From the NCBI RefSeq assembly GCF_019448255.1, contig NZ_CP080410.1, forward strand, positions 496,001 to 560,000: DNA of 64,000 nucleotides, read 5' to 3'. Source of the stretch: Qipengyuania flava (GTDB lineage: Bacteria; Pseudomonadota; Alphaproteobacteria; Sphingomonadales; Sphingomonadaceae). The notes under the pieces are model-generated. The model saw only the letters and a program-made list of their open reading frames with translations, searched no databases and was not told the DNA's origin. Of this stretch, positions 1-9,429 are shown one piece after another. Position numbers and translations under genes: made by a program. Numbering within the stretch: position 1 is the stretch's first letter; every line of letters starts with the position of its first letter.

Positions 1-362
1 GCACTTTCGATGCCTACACCATCGTTTTCGGCATCCGGAACGTGACCTTCATCGACAAGGCCCTTCGCGAGGCGCACCGCGTGCTGAAGTTCGGCGGGCG
101 CTTCTATTGCATGGAATTCAGCCAGACCGACTGGCCCGGCTTCAAGGAAATCTACGACCTCTATTCGCACAAGGTCATGCCGCAGATCGGCAAGGCGATC
201 GCCAACGACGAGGACAGCTATCGCTACCTTGCCGAGTCCATCCGCCGCTTCCCCAAGCCGCCCGTGTTCGAAGCGATGATCCGCGATGCGGGCTTCGTGA
301 ACACGCGTGTCGAATCGATCCTCGGCGGCGCGGTGAACATCCATTCGGGGTGGAAGGTTTAG
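1..362 (+). CDS. ubiE: UbiE, C-terminal part (cut by window start)
   Basis: This is the C-terminal part of the class I SAM methyltransferase UbiE/COQ5, which methylates the demethyl-ubiquinol (and demethylmenaquinol) ring. The reading frame is open from base 3 at the window edge. The first visible residues include the family signature FGIRNV, followed by the segment in which the helper strand and HRVLKFGGRF lie. It ends with the usual UbiE tail GGAVNIHSGWK. The N-terminal SAM-binding GxGxG part lies outside the window. The stop is 4 nt before the TTG start of ubiB, so the two ubiquinone genes look co-transcribed, as in many Proteobacteria. Confidence 0.95.
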   Translation, partial: TFDAYTIVFGIRNVTFIDKALREAHRVLKFGGRFYCMEFSQTDWPGFKEIYDLYSHKVMPQIGKAIANDEDSYRYLAESIRRFPKPPVFEAMIRDAGFVNTRVESILGGAVNIHSGWKV

Positions 363-366
363 GGAC

Positions 367-1929
367 TTGGCTCGTCCTTCGACGCATATCTTCCGCCTCC
401 TGAAGTGGGGGCGCACGCTCGCAAGGCACGGCGCTTTGCGGGGCATCGAGCGCGACCCGAACACGCCGCCGCCGGTCAAGCGGCTGGCGCGCATCGCCCG
501 TTTCGGCACGATCCAGCCGAAGGAGCCCGACTACGCCGGCGCATTTCGCGAGATCGGTCCCGCCGCGATCAAGCTCGGCCAGACGCTGGCGACGCGGCCC
601 GACCTTGTGGGCGAGGATGCGGCGCGCAACCTGCTCAAGCTGCAGGATGATTTGCCGCCGGTCGGTTTCGACCAGATCAGGACCGCAATCGAGGCGAGCT
701 TCGAGCAGCCGCTCGAGAATCTCTATTCGGAATTCGATGCCGAACCGGTCGGCGCGGCGTCGATCGCGCAGGTCCACCGTGCGGTAACGACCGAAGGCAA
801 GAAGGTGGCCGTCAAGGTTCTGCGTCCCGGCGTGCGCGAACAGTTCGCCAAGGACATCGACACCTACGAATGGGCCGCCGCCCATGTCGAGGCGATGGGC
901 GGGGAAGCCGCGCGCCTGCGCCCGCGGCTGGTCATCGCCAATTTCAAGCGCTGGACCAATCGGGAGCTCGATCTCCGGCGCGAGGCGGCCAGCGCCTCGG
1001 AACTGGCCGAGCACATGATCGGCACGGAAGGCTATGAAGTCCCCGGCATCGACTGGGACCGCACCAATGGCCGGGTGATGACCGTCGACTGGATCGACGG
1101 GATCAAGATCAGCAACACAGAGGCCATCCGCGCCGCTGGCCACGATACCGAAGAGCTGGCGAGCCGCCTCGTCCTCGCCTTCCTCAAGCAGGCCATCGCG
1201 GCGGGCTTCTTCCACGCCGACATGCACCAGGGGAATCTGTTCGTGAAAGCGGACGGGACCATCGCCGCGATCGATTTCGGTATCATGGGCCGCATCGACC
1301 GGCGCGCGCGCATGTGGCTGGCGGAAATCCTCTACGGGCTGACGACGGGCAACTACAAACGCGTCGCCGAAATCCATTTCGAGGCGCAATATGTGCCGAG
1401 CTATCACGACGTGAACGAGTTCGCGACCGCGCTGCGCGCCGTGGGCGAGCCGATGCGCGGCAAGCCGGTGAGCGAGCTTTCGGTCGGCCAGATGCTCGAT
1501 GGGCTCTTCGCCATCACGCGCGATTTCGACATGCAGACTCAGCCGCACCTGCTTCTGCTGCAGAAAACCATGGTGATGGTCGAAGGCATCGCCACGCAGC
1601 TCAATCCCAAGATCAACATGTGGGACACCAGTGCGCCCTATGTGCGCAGCTGGATCCGCGACGAGCTGGGCCCGGAAGCCGCCATTGCCGACCGCATCCG
1701 CGAGGACACGGAGACGCTGCTGCGCATCCCGGACCTCGTCCGCCGGATCGAGGACCGCTTCCCGGCCAAGGGCGGCGCACCCGAACCGCCGCCGCTGCCG
1801 GACATCGAATTGATGTGGGAAAAGCGCCGTGAGACGGCGCGCTCGCGCGGCTGGCTGGGCTATGCCCTCGCGGCAGGTGCAGGGGGTCTCGCAGCATGGA
1901 TAGCGATAGCGCAAGGGTTGATCGGCTGA
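367..1929 (+). CDS. ubiB: UbiB, ABC1-family atypical kinase/ATPase for ubiquinone biosynthesis
   Basis: This 520-residue protein is close to the usual UbiB length (about 540). It belongs to the ABC1/ADCK/UbiB atypical kinase family required for ubiquinone biosynthesis, probably through ATPase activity on membrane lipid intermediates. Visible signatures are the KxGQ motif (IKLGQTLATRPD), the Ala-rich nucleotide loop (GAASIAQVHRA), the VAVKVLRPG lysine, the catalytic HADMHQGN and the metal-binding IDFG. A hydrophobic C-terminal segment (GYALAAGAGGLAAWIAIAQG) is the expected membrane anchor, although only one helix is clear instead of two. The start is TTG, 4 nt after ubiE. The 3' end overlaps the next gene by 34 nt. 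Confidence 0.95.
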   Translation: MARPSTHIFRLLKWGRTLARHGALRGIERDPNTPPPVKRLARIARFGTIQPKEPDYAGAFREIGPAAIKLGQTLATRPDLVGEDAARNLLKLQDDLPPVGFDQIRTAIEASFEQPLENLYSEFDAEPVGAASIAQVHRAVTTEGKKVAVKVLRPGVREQFAKDIDTYEWAAAHVEAMGGEAARLRPRLVIANFKRWTNRELDLRREAASASELAEHMIGTEGYEVPGIDWDRTNGRVMTVDWIDGIKISNTEAIRAAGHDTEELASRLVLAFLKQAIAAGFFHADMHQGNLFVKADGTIAAIDFGIMGRIDRRARMWLAEILYGLTTGNYKRVAEIHFEAQYVPSYHDVNEFATALRAVGEPMRGKPVSELSVGQMLDGLFAITRDFDMQTQPHLLLLQKTMVMVEGIATQLNPKINMWDTSAPYVRSWIRDELGPEAAIADRIREDTETLLRIPDLVRRIEDRFPAKGGAPEPPPLPDIELMWEKRRETARSRGWLGYALAAGAGGLAAWIAIAQGLIG

Positions 1930-3038
1930 CGGACGCCAAGGCGGCGCCCGCCTGGGACCGCTTCGCCCATTGGGGCGCCTGGCCCGCGCGCATCCTGCTT
2001 GCTGCCGTCGCAGCGCTGCTGGTGCTCGCAGCGCTCACCCCGCTCACCGCGAGCATGGACGGCGAACCGGCGGAGGTCCCGTCGATCACGCAGGAGACAC
2101 TCGCCGAAGACGCCGAACCCCCGCGCGACGATGACCTCGCGCTTTACGACCGGATTATCGAACGGCTTAAGGGCGGCGAGAACTATTACGATTTCGTGGT
2201 CGAGGAGCAGCGCGCCAGCGATTACCCCGTGCGCCCCGGCCTCGCCGTGCGCCTGCCCACACTCGCGCATATCTACGCCTGGCTGGGCGAGGGGCTGATG
2301 ATCCCGCTGGCGGTTGTGCTGATGGGCGCGACCGTATGGGCCTGGTGGCGCCGGCTGGGCGAAGAACCGGGCGGCAAGCGCATGCAGAGGATCGGCGCAG
2401 CGCTGATGTTCATGGGCGCCTCGCTCGGCCTCAACCGCTACTATTTCGTGCTGCACGAGCTGTGGGCCGGGATGCTGATCGCGCTCGCTTTCGGCCTGCA
2501 CAGGCCGGGGCGCTGGGGCTGGTCGCTGGCGGTCGCAGCGCTGGCCGTCGCCATTCGCGAACACGCTCTGCCTTTCGTGCTGCTGATGGGCGCAATGGCC
2601 GCCTGGCGCCGCGACTGGAAGGAGGCGGCGGCCTGGGGCGCTCTGGTACTCGCCTTCTTCGCCGCGCTCGCCTGGCACCTGTCGCTGGTGACGCCGCAGA
2701 CCCTGCCGAGCGATCCGGAAAGCCCCGACTGGCTGGTGCTGCGCGGGCTGGCGGGGTGGCTCGGCAATATCGTGCTGAGCTCCAACCTGCGCTTCCTCCC
2801 GCATGAAATCGCCGGGCCGCTGGTCGTGCTGATGGTGCTGGGCTGGGCCGGCTGGAAATCGAGCGCGGGGACCACCGGCACGCTGCTCTACCTTGGCTAC
2901 GGCCTCGCCTTCATGATCGCGGGCCGGGCGAACAACTTCTACTGGGGTGCGGTCGTCGCGCCGGCGATGTTCATGGGACTGGCCTTCCTGCCCATGGCGC
3001 TTCGCTCGCTGATCACCTCGGCGCGGGGCAATTCGTGA
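1896..3038 (+). CDS. Polytopic membrane protein, paralogue A of a tandem pair
   Basis: I do not recognise a named family. The 380-residue protein has a short cytoplasmic N-terminus, a first helix near residues 25-50, and a roughly 70-residue extracytoplasmic loop with RIIERLKGGENYYD. About seven further hydrophobic segments follow, and it ends near NNFYWGAVVAPAMFMGLAF. The layout recalls small GT-C-type membrane glycosyltransferases, but no catalytic motif can be named. The ATG at 1896 lies inside the end of ubiB and has a good AGGGGG ribosome site. The downstream neighbour has the same architecture and motifs, so this is a tandem duplication coupled to the ubiquinone genes. Confidence 0.85.
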   Translation: MDSDSARVDRLTDAKAAPAWDRFAHWGAWPARILLAAVAALLVLAALTPLTASMDGEPAEVPSITQETLAEDAEPPRDDDLALYDRIIERLKGGENYYDFVVEEQRASDYPVRPGLAVRLPTLAHIYAWLGEGLMIPLAVVLMGATVWAWWRRLGEEPGGKRMQRIGAALMFMGASLGLNRYYFVLHELWAGMLIALAFGLHRPGRWGWSLAVAALAVAIREHALPFVLLMGAMAAWRRDWKEAAAWGALVLAFFAALAWHLSLVTPQTLPSDPESPDWLVLRGLAGWLGNIVLSSNLRFLPHEIAGPLVVLMVLGWAGWKSSAGTTGTLLYLGYGLAFMIAGRANNFYWGAVVAPAMFMGLAFLPMALRSLITSARGNS

Positions 3039-4120
3039 CCCTTCCCGAGCGCCCGCTCGCCCGCCTGCCGCGCTGGGCAGCGCTGGCCCTGCTGGCGGCG
3101 ACTTTGCTCGCCTGCCTGTGGAACGGCTTTGCCCTCGAGGCGCGCGACACCGCGCATGAGGCGGATATCGAGCAGCGCCTCGAACGCGGCGAACGGGTCG
3201 ACATGGACCTCTACCGCGAAATCAACGCGCGCCTTGCGCAGGGCGAAGGCTATTACGAGGCAGCGGCCGCCGAACACCGCGACTTTGCCATGCCGACCAG
3301 TCCCTTCGTCACCGTGCGAACACCGGTGCTGGCCTGGGGGACGGCGCTCTGGGGCGCCGATGGCTGGCGCACGATAGCGCTGCTGCTGTGGGCTGCGAAC
3401 ATCCTCGCCTGGTTTGCTGCCCTGCGCAGCGAGGGGCGCGGCGTACAGCTGGGCGGGGCCGCGCTCGCCGCGCTTTTCGGCATGGTCGCCTTCATTCCCG
3501 ACATTGCCTTTAGCCACGAGATCCTGGCCGGACTGATGCTGTCGGCCGCGCTCGCGATGTCCGCGGGCAGCGCGTGGATCGGCGCGCTGGTTCTTGCCGT
3601 CCTGGCCATCGCATTGCGCGAACTGGCGCTGCCGTTCCTGCTTGCATGGGGTGCCGTTGCGCTGCTCGCTGGCGAGAAAGGCAAGCTCGGCGCGATTGTC
3701 GGCGCGCTGGTGCTGCTCGGCGTGGGCCTGGCGCTTCATGCTGGCGGGGTTGCCGGTGTCCGCGAGGCTAGTGATCTCGTGTCGCCGGGGTGGAGCGGGA
3801 TGCTCGGCCCCTCGCTCGCGCTCTTCGGCATCCATGTAACCACCCTGCTGCAGGCGCTGCCGGTGTGGCTGGCTGCCCCGCTCGGCGTGCTGCCGCTCCT
3901 CGGCTGGTGCGCGGCCGGAGGGCGGCTAGGCGCCTTTGCGACGCTGTGGTTCGCAGGCTTCATCGCCGCCGTCGCGCTGTTTGCGCGGCAGGAGAACTTC
4001 TACTGGATGGGGCTGTTCATCCCCGCCTACGGCGTCGGCCTCGCCTTCGTCCCGCGCGCGCTGGCCGACCTTGTTGGCGCGATCAGGCGCTCGCCTTCGG
4101 CCAGCCCCACGCCCGCATAG
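3035..4120 (+). CDS. Polytopic membrane protein, paralogue B of a tandem pair
   Basis: This 361-residue membrane protein is a diverged copy of the preceding gene. Both have a first helix, then a loop with an EINARLAQGEGYY / RIIERLKGGENYY motif, then a run of helices and an ENFYWMGLFIPAYGVGLAF / NNFYWGAVVAPAMF ending. It begins at a GTG in a GTGA overlap with the stop of paralogue A, so translation is probably coupled. The 3' end overlaps the convergent gene at 4083-4472. Function is unknown. A membrane transferase or a subunit in envelope carbohydrate assembly is possible, but nothing in the sequence proves it. Confidence 0.85.
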   Translation: MTLPERPLARLPRWAALALLAATLLACLWNGFALEARDTAHEADIEQRLERGERVDMDLYREINARLAQGEGYYEAAAAEHRDFAMPTSPFVTVRTPVLAWGTALWGADGWRTIALLLWAANILAWFAALRSEGRGVQLGGAALAALFGMVAFIPDIAFSHEILAGLMLSAALAMSAGSAWIGALVLAVLAIALRELALPFLLAWGAVALLAGEKGKLGAIVGALVLLGVGLALHAGGVAGVREASDLVSPGWSGMLGPSLALFGIHVTTLLQALPVWLAAPLGVLPLLGWCAAGGRLGAFATLWFAGFIAAVALFARQENFYWMGLFIPAYGVGLAFVPRALADLVGAIRRSPSASPTPA

Positions 4121-4472
4121 CGATGATGATCACGATGCAGTGGAGGCCTTCCACGCCCATGGGCACCAGCCAGCCATCGTAGGGGCCTTGCGCCACCACA
4201 TTGATGAACCGCCCGAGGAAGGCGATGCCGAACAGGCCGAGTGCCGGGAGCATCACGTCGCCTCGACGCTTCCATGCGCCCCAGATCATCGAAATCCCGG
4301 TCACCCAGAAAAACGCGGTCATGTCCCCGCGCAGCGTCGATTCCCCGTGGGTCGAGGCGATCGTCAGGCCGAAATCGGCCCCCGAATTGACCGGGTCGAT
4401 CAGGAACCCCGTCCCGATGACAATGTCGAGTATGGCCAGCGCAAGCAGGATGGCGCTCAGAATCACATGCAT
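4083..4472 (-). CDS. Small four-helix membrane protein
   Basis: This is a 129-residue hydrophobic protein with about four predicted membrane helices: residues 1-25, around 50-70, 75-95 and 105-125. It contains a polar loop with GLTIASTHGESTLRGD between the first two. The pattern resembles DUF4345-type small membrane proteins, but I cannot assign the family firmly. The coding region starts with ATG at 4472 and its last 38 nt overlap the end of the convergent membrane protein gene. No function can be inferred from context. Confidence 0.75.
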   Translation of the reverse strand: MHVILSAILLALAILDIVIGTGFLIDPVNSGADFGLTIASTHGESTLRGDMTAFFWVTGISMIWGAWKRRGDVMLPALGLFGIAFLGRFINVVAQGPYDGWLVPMGVEGLHCIVIIIAMRAWGWPKASA

Positions 4473-4593
4473 GGCAAAAGTCCCCCGTTTCCCCTTTCTT
4501 CACCATGTGACGTTAGGGCGAATCGCGGAAAACTCCAGTGCTGGACGCTGGCAATGATGCACGGGGGGCGCTAGCAAGCGCATCGATGGTTTT

Positions 4594-6381
4594 ATGGGTA
4601 TGCATTCGCCGATCCGCGTTGAACCGCGCGGAGACAACGCAAATTCCGGGCGCGGCGGCGTGAGCGGCCCGAAGATCCTGCTCGTCATCGGCGGCGGCAT
4701 CGCGGCCTACAAGTCGTGCGAGCTCGTCCGCCTGATCCGCAAGGCGGGCGGCTCTGTCACCTGCGTGCTGACCGAAGGCGGGCAGCAGTTCGTCACCCCC
4801 ATGGCGCTTGCCGCGCTCAGTGAGAACAAGGTCTATACCTCGCTGTTCGATCTCAAGGACGAGGTCGAGATGGGGCATATCCAGCTCAGCCGCGAGGCCG
4901 ACCTTGTGGTCGTGTGCCCGGCGACGGCCGACCTGCTGGCCAAGATGACCGCGGGGATTGCCGACGACCTTGCAACCACGCTCATCCTCGCCACCGACAA
5001 GCCCGTTCTGACCGTTCCGGCGATGAACGTGAAGATGTGGGAAAACCCCGCCACCCAGCGCAACGCCGACTGGCTGCGCCAGGCCGGCGTCGCTGTGATG
5101 GACCCGGACGAAGGCCCGATGGCCTGCGGCGAATTCGGCCCCGGCCGGATGCCCGAACCGCCCGCGATCCTCGCGCGCATCGCCGATGAACTCGATCTCG
5201 ATATCGAGGTGCCCGAGCTCGTGACGCTCAAGCAGGCCCAGCTCGCCGCGCCCGAACCTGCTGCGGAAGAGGCCGAAGGCGACCTTCACGAAGCGCTTGA
5301 ACCGGAAGACGGCGAGGAGCTCGAGAAGAGCGGCGGCGGGCTTGGCGGCCTGCTGTCGATGATCATCCCGCGCTCGACCGAGAAGCGCAGCCACGACGAG
5401 ATCGAAGCCGAACTCGAGGAATTCGAAGAGCTGGACGAGCCCGATATGCTCGGCGCGGAAGACCTGCTCGATGGGCCGGAAGACGATGCGAGTGCCGGCC
5501 CAGTGCTGGCGACAAAGGGCAAGGCCTCAGCGGCTCCGCCGACCGATCCGGAAGCGATCAATCACGAGGTGGCGAAGCAGGACAAGCGCGCCATGCCGCA
5601 GCCGATCCCCGACGAGGTCGAGACCGAAGAGCTGCTGCCGCAGCCGGTCGCCTTCGAGGACAGCCCGCTGGCCGGCCAGGCCTCGTTCGATCCCGACCCG
5701 GAGCACCGCCCGCTTTACGGCAAGCACGTGCTGATCACCGCCGGCCCGACGCGCGAGCCGATCGATCCGGTCCGCTACATCGCCAACCGGTCGAGCGGGA
5801 AGCAGGGCTTTGCCATTGCCGCCATGGCCGCAGCCGCCGGCGCGCGCGTGACGCTGATTGCGGGCCCGGTGCACCTGCCGACGCCGGTGGGTGTCGACCG
5901 CATCGATGTCGAGACCGCCGACGACATGGCCGAGGAAGTGCGCCGCGCGCTGCCCGTGGACGTCGCCTTCATGGTGGCCGCCGTCGCCGACTGGAAGAGC
6001 AAGCATGTCGCCGGCGAGAAGATGAAGAAGCGCGGCTCTGCCCCGCCGGCGCTGCTCCTTGCCGAGAACCCCGATATCCTCGCCAGCACGGCTGCCGGTC
6101 GCAAGCGCCCGACGCTCTTGATCGGCTTCGCTGCCGAGACGGAGAACGTGGTCGAGAACGCCAAGACCAAGCGCAAGCGCAAGGGCGCGGACTGGATCAT
6201 CGCCAACAATGTGGCCGGCTCGGTCGGCGAGAGCGTAATGGGCGGCGATCTCAACCAGGTGCACATCGTCTCTGCAAACGGTGTCGAAAGCCTTCCCGAA
6301 ATGCCCAAGGAAGACGTGGCGCGCGAACTCGTTCGCCGCGCGGCCGAGGCCCTCACTCCGGTAGAAGACGAGCATGACTGA
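4594..6381 (+). CDS. coaBC: CoaBC, phosphopantothenoylcysteine decarboxylase / phosphopantothenate-cysteine ligase, with long acidic linker
   Basis: This bifunctional coenzyme A enzyme joins cysteine to 4'-phosphopantothenate and then decarboxylates the product. The N-terminal flavoprotein CoaC domain shows [14 protein letters not shown], the catalytic His in [12 protein letters not shown], the PAMN motif and the substrate-recognition [10 protein letters not shown]. The C-terminal CoaB domain starts at about residue 371 ([19 protein letters not shown]) and has the ANRSSGKQG motif and the FAAE segment. At 595 residues it is far longer than the usual 400 or so. About 170 acidic, Pro-rich residues lie between the domains. 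A GTG at 4660 ([10 protein letters not shown]) is an equally good start and would remove a 22-residue tail. It overlaps dut by 8 nt. Confidence 0.95.
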   Translation: MGMHSPIRVEPRGDNANSGRGGVSGPKILLVIGGGIAAYKSCELVRLIRKAGGSVTCVLTEGGQQFVTPMALAALSENKVYTSLFDLKDEVEMGHIQLSREADLVVVCPATADLLAKMTAGIADDLATTLILATDKPVLTVPAMNVKMWENPATQRNADWLRQAGVAVMDPDEGPMACGEFGPGRMPEPPAILARIADELDLDIEVPELVTLKQAQLAAPEPAAEEAEGDLHEALEPEDGEELEKSGGGLGGLLSMIIPRSTEKRSHDEIEAELEEFEELDEPDMLGAEDLLDGPEDDASAGPVLATKGKASAAPPTDPEAINHEVAKQDKRAMPQPIPDEVETEELLPQPVAFEDSPLAGQASFDPDPEHRPLYGKHVLITAGPTREPIDPVRYIANRSSGKQGFAIAAMAAAAGARVTLIAGPVHLPTPVGVDRIDVETADDMAEEVRRALPVDVAFMVAAVADWKSKHVAGEKMKKRGSAPPALLLAENPDILASTAAGRKRPTLLIGFAAETENVVENAKTKRKRKGADWIIANNVAGSVGESVMGGDLNQVHIVSANGVESLPEMPKEDVARELVRRAAEALTPVEDEHD

Positions 6382-6832
6382 TACGGTTGGCGTGCGGCTG
6401 AAACGCTTGCCGCACGGACACGGTCTCGACCTGCCTGCCTATGCCACCACCGGCGCGGCGGGGATGGACGTGCTTGCGGCGGAAAACGTCACGATCAAGC
6501 CCGGCCAGCGCCACGCGGTGGCCACGGGGCTTGCGGTGGCGATCCCCCACGGGTTCGAGATCCAGGTGCGCCCGCGCTCCGGCCTTGCCTTGAAGCACGG
6601 CATTACCGTGCCCAACACGCCGGGCACGATCGACAGCGATTATCGCGGCGAGCTGAAGGTGATCCTGATCAACCACGGCGCCGACGACTTTGCGATCCAG
6701 CGCGGCGATCGGGTCGCGCAGCTGGTCCTCGCGCCTGTGACGCAGGCCGCTTGGGAAGAGGTCGAGGAACTCGACGACACCGCACGCGGCGAAGGCGGCT
6801 TCGGCTCGACTGGCGGGCACTCCAAGCTCTGA
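6374..6832 (+). CDS. dut: Dut, dUTP diphosphatase
   Basis: This trimeric dUTPase hydrolyses dUTP to dUMP and pyrophosphate, keeping uracil out of DNA and supplying dTMP synthesis. All five motifs are visible: [35 protein letters not shown] with the catalytic Asp, GDRVAQLV, and the C-terminal GEGGFGSTG that closes over the base. The length of 152 residues is normal. Its ATG lies inside the end of coaBC (ATGACTGA overlap). The coaBC-dut pairing is common in Proteobacteria. Confidence 0.97.
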   Translation: MTDTVGVRLKRLPHGHGLDLPAYATTGAAGMDVLAAENVTIKPGQRHAVATGLAVAIPHGFEIQVRPRSGLALKHGITVPNTPGTIDSDYRGELKVILINHGADDFAIQRGDRVAQLVLAPVTQAAWEEVEELDDTARGEGGFGSTGGHSKL

Positions 6833-7022
6833 CCGCTTGACGCTGGCGCACGTGGGGCGCTAGCCAGCCGGTATCGCATCCGCGAACCTTAGGAATTTAT
6901 GTTCGAGATTGTCATCCGCTGAGCCGCCCGGCCCGCATTTCATGCGGGAAGGGCTGACGTGCGCGCCGTGCAGCAAGGATTGCTGCGCCGCACCCCATGC
7001 CAGCGTATGGACATTCCAGACA

Positions 7023-7280
7023 GTGAACATCTCGAAATACGAGCAGCGCGTGTTGCACGCGCTCGCACAAGGCGGACGGATTGAATTCCTCCGCAACCAA
7101 AACGGCCGCGTCGAAGTGGTCGATTGCTTCAACCGCGAAGGCTTCCGCCTTGCCGATTGCACGCTCCCTGTGTTCGATCGGCTTCGCAAACGCCGGCTGA
7201 TCCGCAGCCGGGGCGGGCGGCCCTATCGCATCACCCGCGAAGGGCTGGCGGCGGTCCGGGCTCAGCTCGACAACCGCTAG
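7023..7280 (+). CDS. YjhX/UPF0386 family protein (putative toxin family)
   Basis: This 86-residue protein matches the YjhX (UPF0386) family along its whole length. Signatures are [19 protein letters not shown], the central [16 protein letters not shown] and the terminal [19 protein letters not shown]. In E. coli, YjhX is described as the toxin of a YjhX/YjhQ pair; here no YjhQ-like acetyltransferase is adjacent, so the role may differ. The family usually begins with MN(I/L)S, which here is the GTG at 7023. A longer reading frame from 6909 adds an unrelated Cys-rich tail and is less likely. A small hairpin (CCCGCAT-TTC-ATGCGGG, 6932-6948) lies in the leader. Confidence 0.85.
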   Translation: MNISKYEQRVLHALAQGGRIEFLRNQNGRVEVVDCFNREGFRLADCTLPVFDRLRKRRLIRSRGGRPYRITREGLAAVRAQLDNR

Positions 7281-7294
7281 CGCATAGCCAAGAC

Positions 7295-7326
7295 AAAAAG
7301 GGCGACCCGATCCAGCGGCCGCCCTT
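7295..7326 (-). terminator. Intrinsic terminator of the DUF4136 lipoprotein gene
   Basis: On the minus strand the arms AAGGGCGGCC and GGGTCGCCCTT pair, with one G-T pair, around an 8-10 nt loop and run into TTTTT. It lies 28 nt past the minus-strand stop at 7354 and also separates that gene from the convergent YjhX-like gene. Confidence 0.75.
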
Positions 7327-7353
7327 ACTTGTTCTCCCGTCCGGGTGACGCCC

Positions 7354-8067
7354 CTAGCGTTCGACCCGCCGGACCGTGGTCTTTTCCGGTGCGATCGAGA
7401 TGCGCAGCGTTTCGCCCGAATTGCCGGGGAAGTCGGTGAACATCGCTTCGACCAGGTTCGGGACGAGGTACTGCAGGCGGTTCGAGGTCGACATCGCCTG
7501 CGCCTTGCCTTCGAACAGGCGCTCGCCGGTCGCGGCGCGGTCGATCTTCAGGTCGATGCCGCTGGTGTAGACGGTGGTGCTGCGCACTTCGGGGCCGCCG
7601 AACCAGGGGTCGTAGAAGCCATAGCCCCAGCGGCTGCCGACGTAATGCGGGCGGAAGGGGCGCAGGCGCGAGCGGTAGCCCCAGCGCGAGCGGTAGGGAT
7701 AGCCATACCAGGGCTCGTAGAAGGGGTCGGAGAAGCCCGTCGTGCGAAGTTTCTCACGGCCCTTGTCGACGCCGTAGTCGAAACGCACCAGCAGCGAGGC
7801 GGCCTCCGCGCTGGTCGCCTGCGCGTAGCCCAGGCGCGCCATCTCGGCTTCCACGAGGTCGGCGTATTGCGAAAACTCGAGACCGCCGGCGAGGGCCGGG
7901 TCGTCGGCGACGACGAAATAGCTTTCGCCCTGCGGCGCGGGAAGCTGCGCCTGGAAGCGCGAAACATCGGCCTGGAACGGCGTGGCGCAGGCGGAAAGGC
8001 CTGCAAGGAAGATAGGTGCGGCGGCGAGCTTTACGGTGCGCCCCCAACCCTTTGCCCGGTTGGTCAT
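7354..8067 (-). CDS. DUF4136 domain lipoprotein
   Basis: This is a 237-residue putative lipoprotein. The N-terminus MTNRAKGWGRTVKLAAAP leads into a signal peptide ending in the lipobox LSAC, so the mature protein should be lipid-anchored. The body fits the DUF4136 family: FVVADDPALAGGLEFSQYAD, then a Tyr/Trp/Arg-rich stretch (PFYEPWYGYPYRSRWGYRS) and a closing domain on YTSGIDLKIDRAATGERLFEG. The family's function is unknown. The ATG at 8067 was preferred over an upstream TTG because it puts the signal peptide at the very N-terminus. A terminator follows the gene. Confidence 0.88.
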   Translation of the reverse strand: MTNRAKGWGRTVKLAAAPIFLAGLSACATPFQADVSRFQAQLPAPQGESYFVVADDPALAGGLEFSQYADLVEAEMARLGYAQATSAEAASLLVRFDYGVDKGREKLRTTGFSDPFYEPWYGYPYRSRWGYRSRLRPFRPHYVGSRWGYGFYDPWFGGPEVRSTTVYTSGIDLKIDRAATGERLFEGKAQAMSTSNRLQYLVPNLVEAMFTDFPGNSGETLRISIAPEKTTVRRVER

Positions 8068-8233
8068 GCTCTGTCCTTCGTTGTTCTGTCCTTGCCTATC
8101 ACGGTTCGCCCCGATTGCGCAGTCCATTGCTTCGGAGGGACAGACAGGCGGCAAGTGTCGTGGGCATTAGACGAGCGGGCATGAACCCGGATTGAATGTC
8201 CGGATTCACATTTGTTGTAACCATTCAAAGGGC

Positions 8234-9250
8234 TTAGCGGACGAGGCCGAGCGCCTTGTAGGTCGCGTTCAGCGTGTCGCTTCCCGCTTCGCGTGCCTGC
8301 GCCGCGCCGCGGGCGAGGATCGCGTCGAGCGCCTCTCCATCAGCCAGAAGCTCGGTAAATCGGGCCGAGATCGGAGCGAGCGATTCCACCAGCACCTCGC
8401 CCAGCGCCGGCTTGAACGCACCGAAGCCCTGCCCGCCGAAATCGCCCAGGATCTCGTCGACACCGCGGCCCGAAAGCGCCGAATAGATCGTCACGAGGTT
8501 GAGTGCCTCGGGACGGTCCTCGAGACCCTTGGCCTCGCTCGGCAGGGGTTCGGGATCGGTCTTGGCCTTCTTCACCTTCTTCATGATCGTATCGGCATCG
8601 TCGGTGAGGCTGATGCGGCTCATTTCCGAAGGGTCCGACTTGCTCATCTTCGCGGTGCCGTCGCGCAGGCTCATGATGCGCGCGGCGGCGGGCGGAATGT
8701 AAGGCTCGGGCAGGGTGAAGAGCGGCGCATCGTCCGGGCAGAAGTCGTTGTTGAACTTCTGCGCGATGTCGCGGGCAAGCTCCAGGTGCTGCTTCTGGTC
8801 TTCGCCCACCGGCACGTGGGTGGCCTGGTACAGCAGCACGTCCGCAGCCTGCAGCACGGGATAGGTGAACAGCGCGACCGACTGGCCTTCGCGGTTCTTG
8901 CCGGCCTTGTCCTTCCACTGGGTCATGCGGTTGAGCCAGCCCATGCGCGCCGTGCCGTTCAGCAGCCATTGCAGCTCGGCATGGGCGGGGACCTGCGCCT
9001 GGTTGAACAGCACGGTCTTGGCAGGATCGACGCCGCAGGCGACCAGAGTTGCGACCATCTCGCGCGTGTTCTGCGACAGTTCGGCCGGGTCATGCGGCTG
9101 CGAGATGGCGTGCAAATCGGCGAGGAAGATGAAGCACTGACCGCCCGATGCGTGCGCTTCGTCCTGCAGCTTCACATAGTTGACGATCGCGCCAAGGTAG
9201 TTGCCGAGGTGCGGCTTTCCGGTGGGCTGGATGCCCGAAACGACTCTCAT
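8234..9250 (-). CDS. trpS: TrpS, tryptophanyl-tRNA synthetase
   Basis: This class Ic aminoacyl-tRNA synthetase charges tRNA-Trp. Its signatures are [17 protein letters not shown] near the N-terminus, which contains the HIGH-like site, [13 protein letters not shown], and the KMSKS loop as [10 protein letters not shown]. The C-terminal anticodon-binding helices follow. Its 338 residues match the usual bacterial length. The start is the ATG at 9250 ([11 protein letters not shown]). It lies downstream of murJ on the same strand with a 179-nt gap. Confidence 0.97.
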   Translation of the reverse strand: MRVVSGIQPTGKPHLGNYLGAIVNYVKLQDEAHASGGQCFIFLADLHAISQPHDPAELSQNTREMVATLVACGVDPAKTVLFNQAQVPAHAELQWLLNGTARMGWLNRMTQWKDKAGKNREGQSVALFTYPVLQAADVLLYQATHVPVGEDQKQHLELARDIAQKFNNDFCPDDAPLFTLPEPYIPPAAARIMSLRDGTAKMSKSDPSEMSRISLTDDADTIMKKVKKAKTDPEPLPSEAKGLEDRPEALNLVTIYSALSGRGVDEILGDFGGQGFGAFKPALGEVLVESLAPISARFTELLADGEALDAILARGAAQAREAGSDTLNATYKALGLVR

Positions 9251-9429
9251 GGGAATACTCACTTGTAGACTGGATGGGACTGGCCGGTTGGCTAGCCGGA
9301 TTGGAAATCTCTGGTCAGGAGCGTCCAAGCCATCGCCAGGCCGCCCGCCCACGCAGCAGGAAGCGCGCCGGGGCTGAACGGATCGAGAGGCGGGTGTCAG
9401 TCATTGTGTGCGGCCTTAGCACAGGCGCT

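Noticed and set aside
175..1914. 579-codon minus-strand frame across ubiE and ubiB
   Set aside because: It crosses the boundary of two certain genes on the other strand and carries no motif.
6932..6948. CCCGCAT-TTC-ATGCGGG hairpin as terminator of dut
   Set aside because: The 7-bp stem has no T-tract after it and precedes the YjhX-like gene closely; kept only as a leader hairpin.
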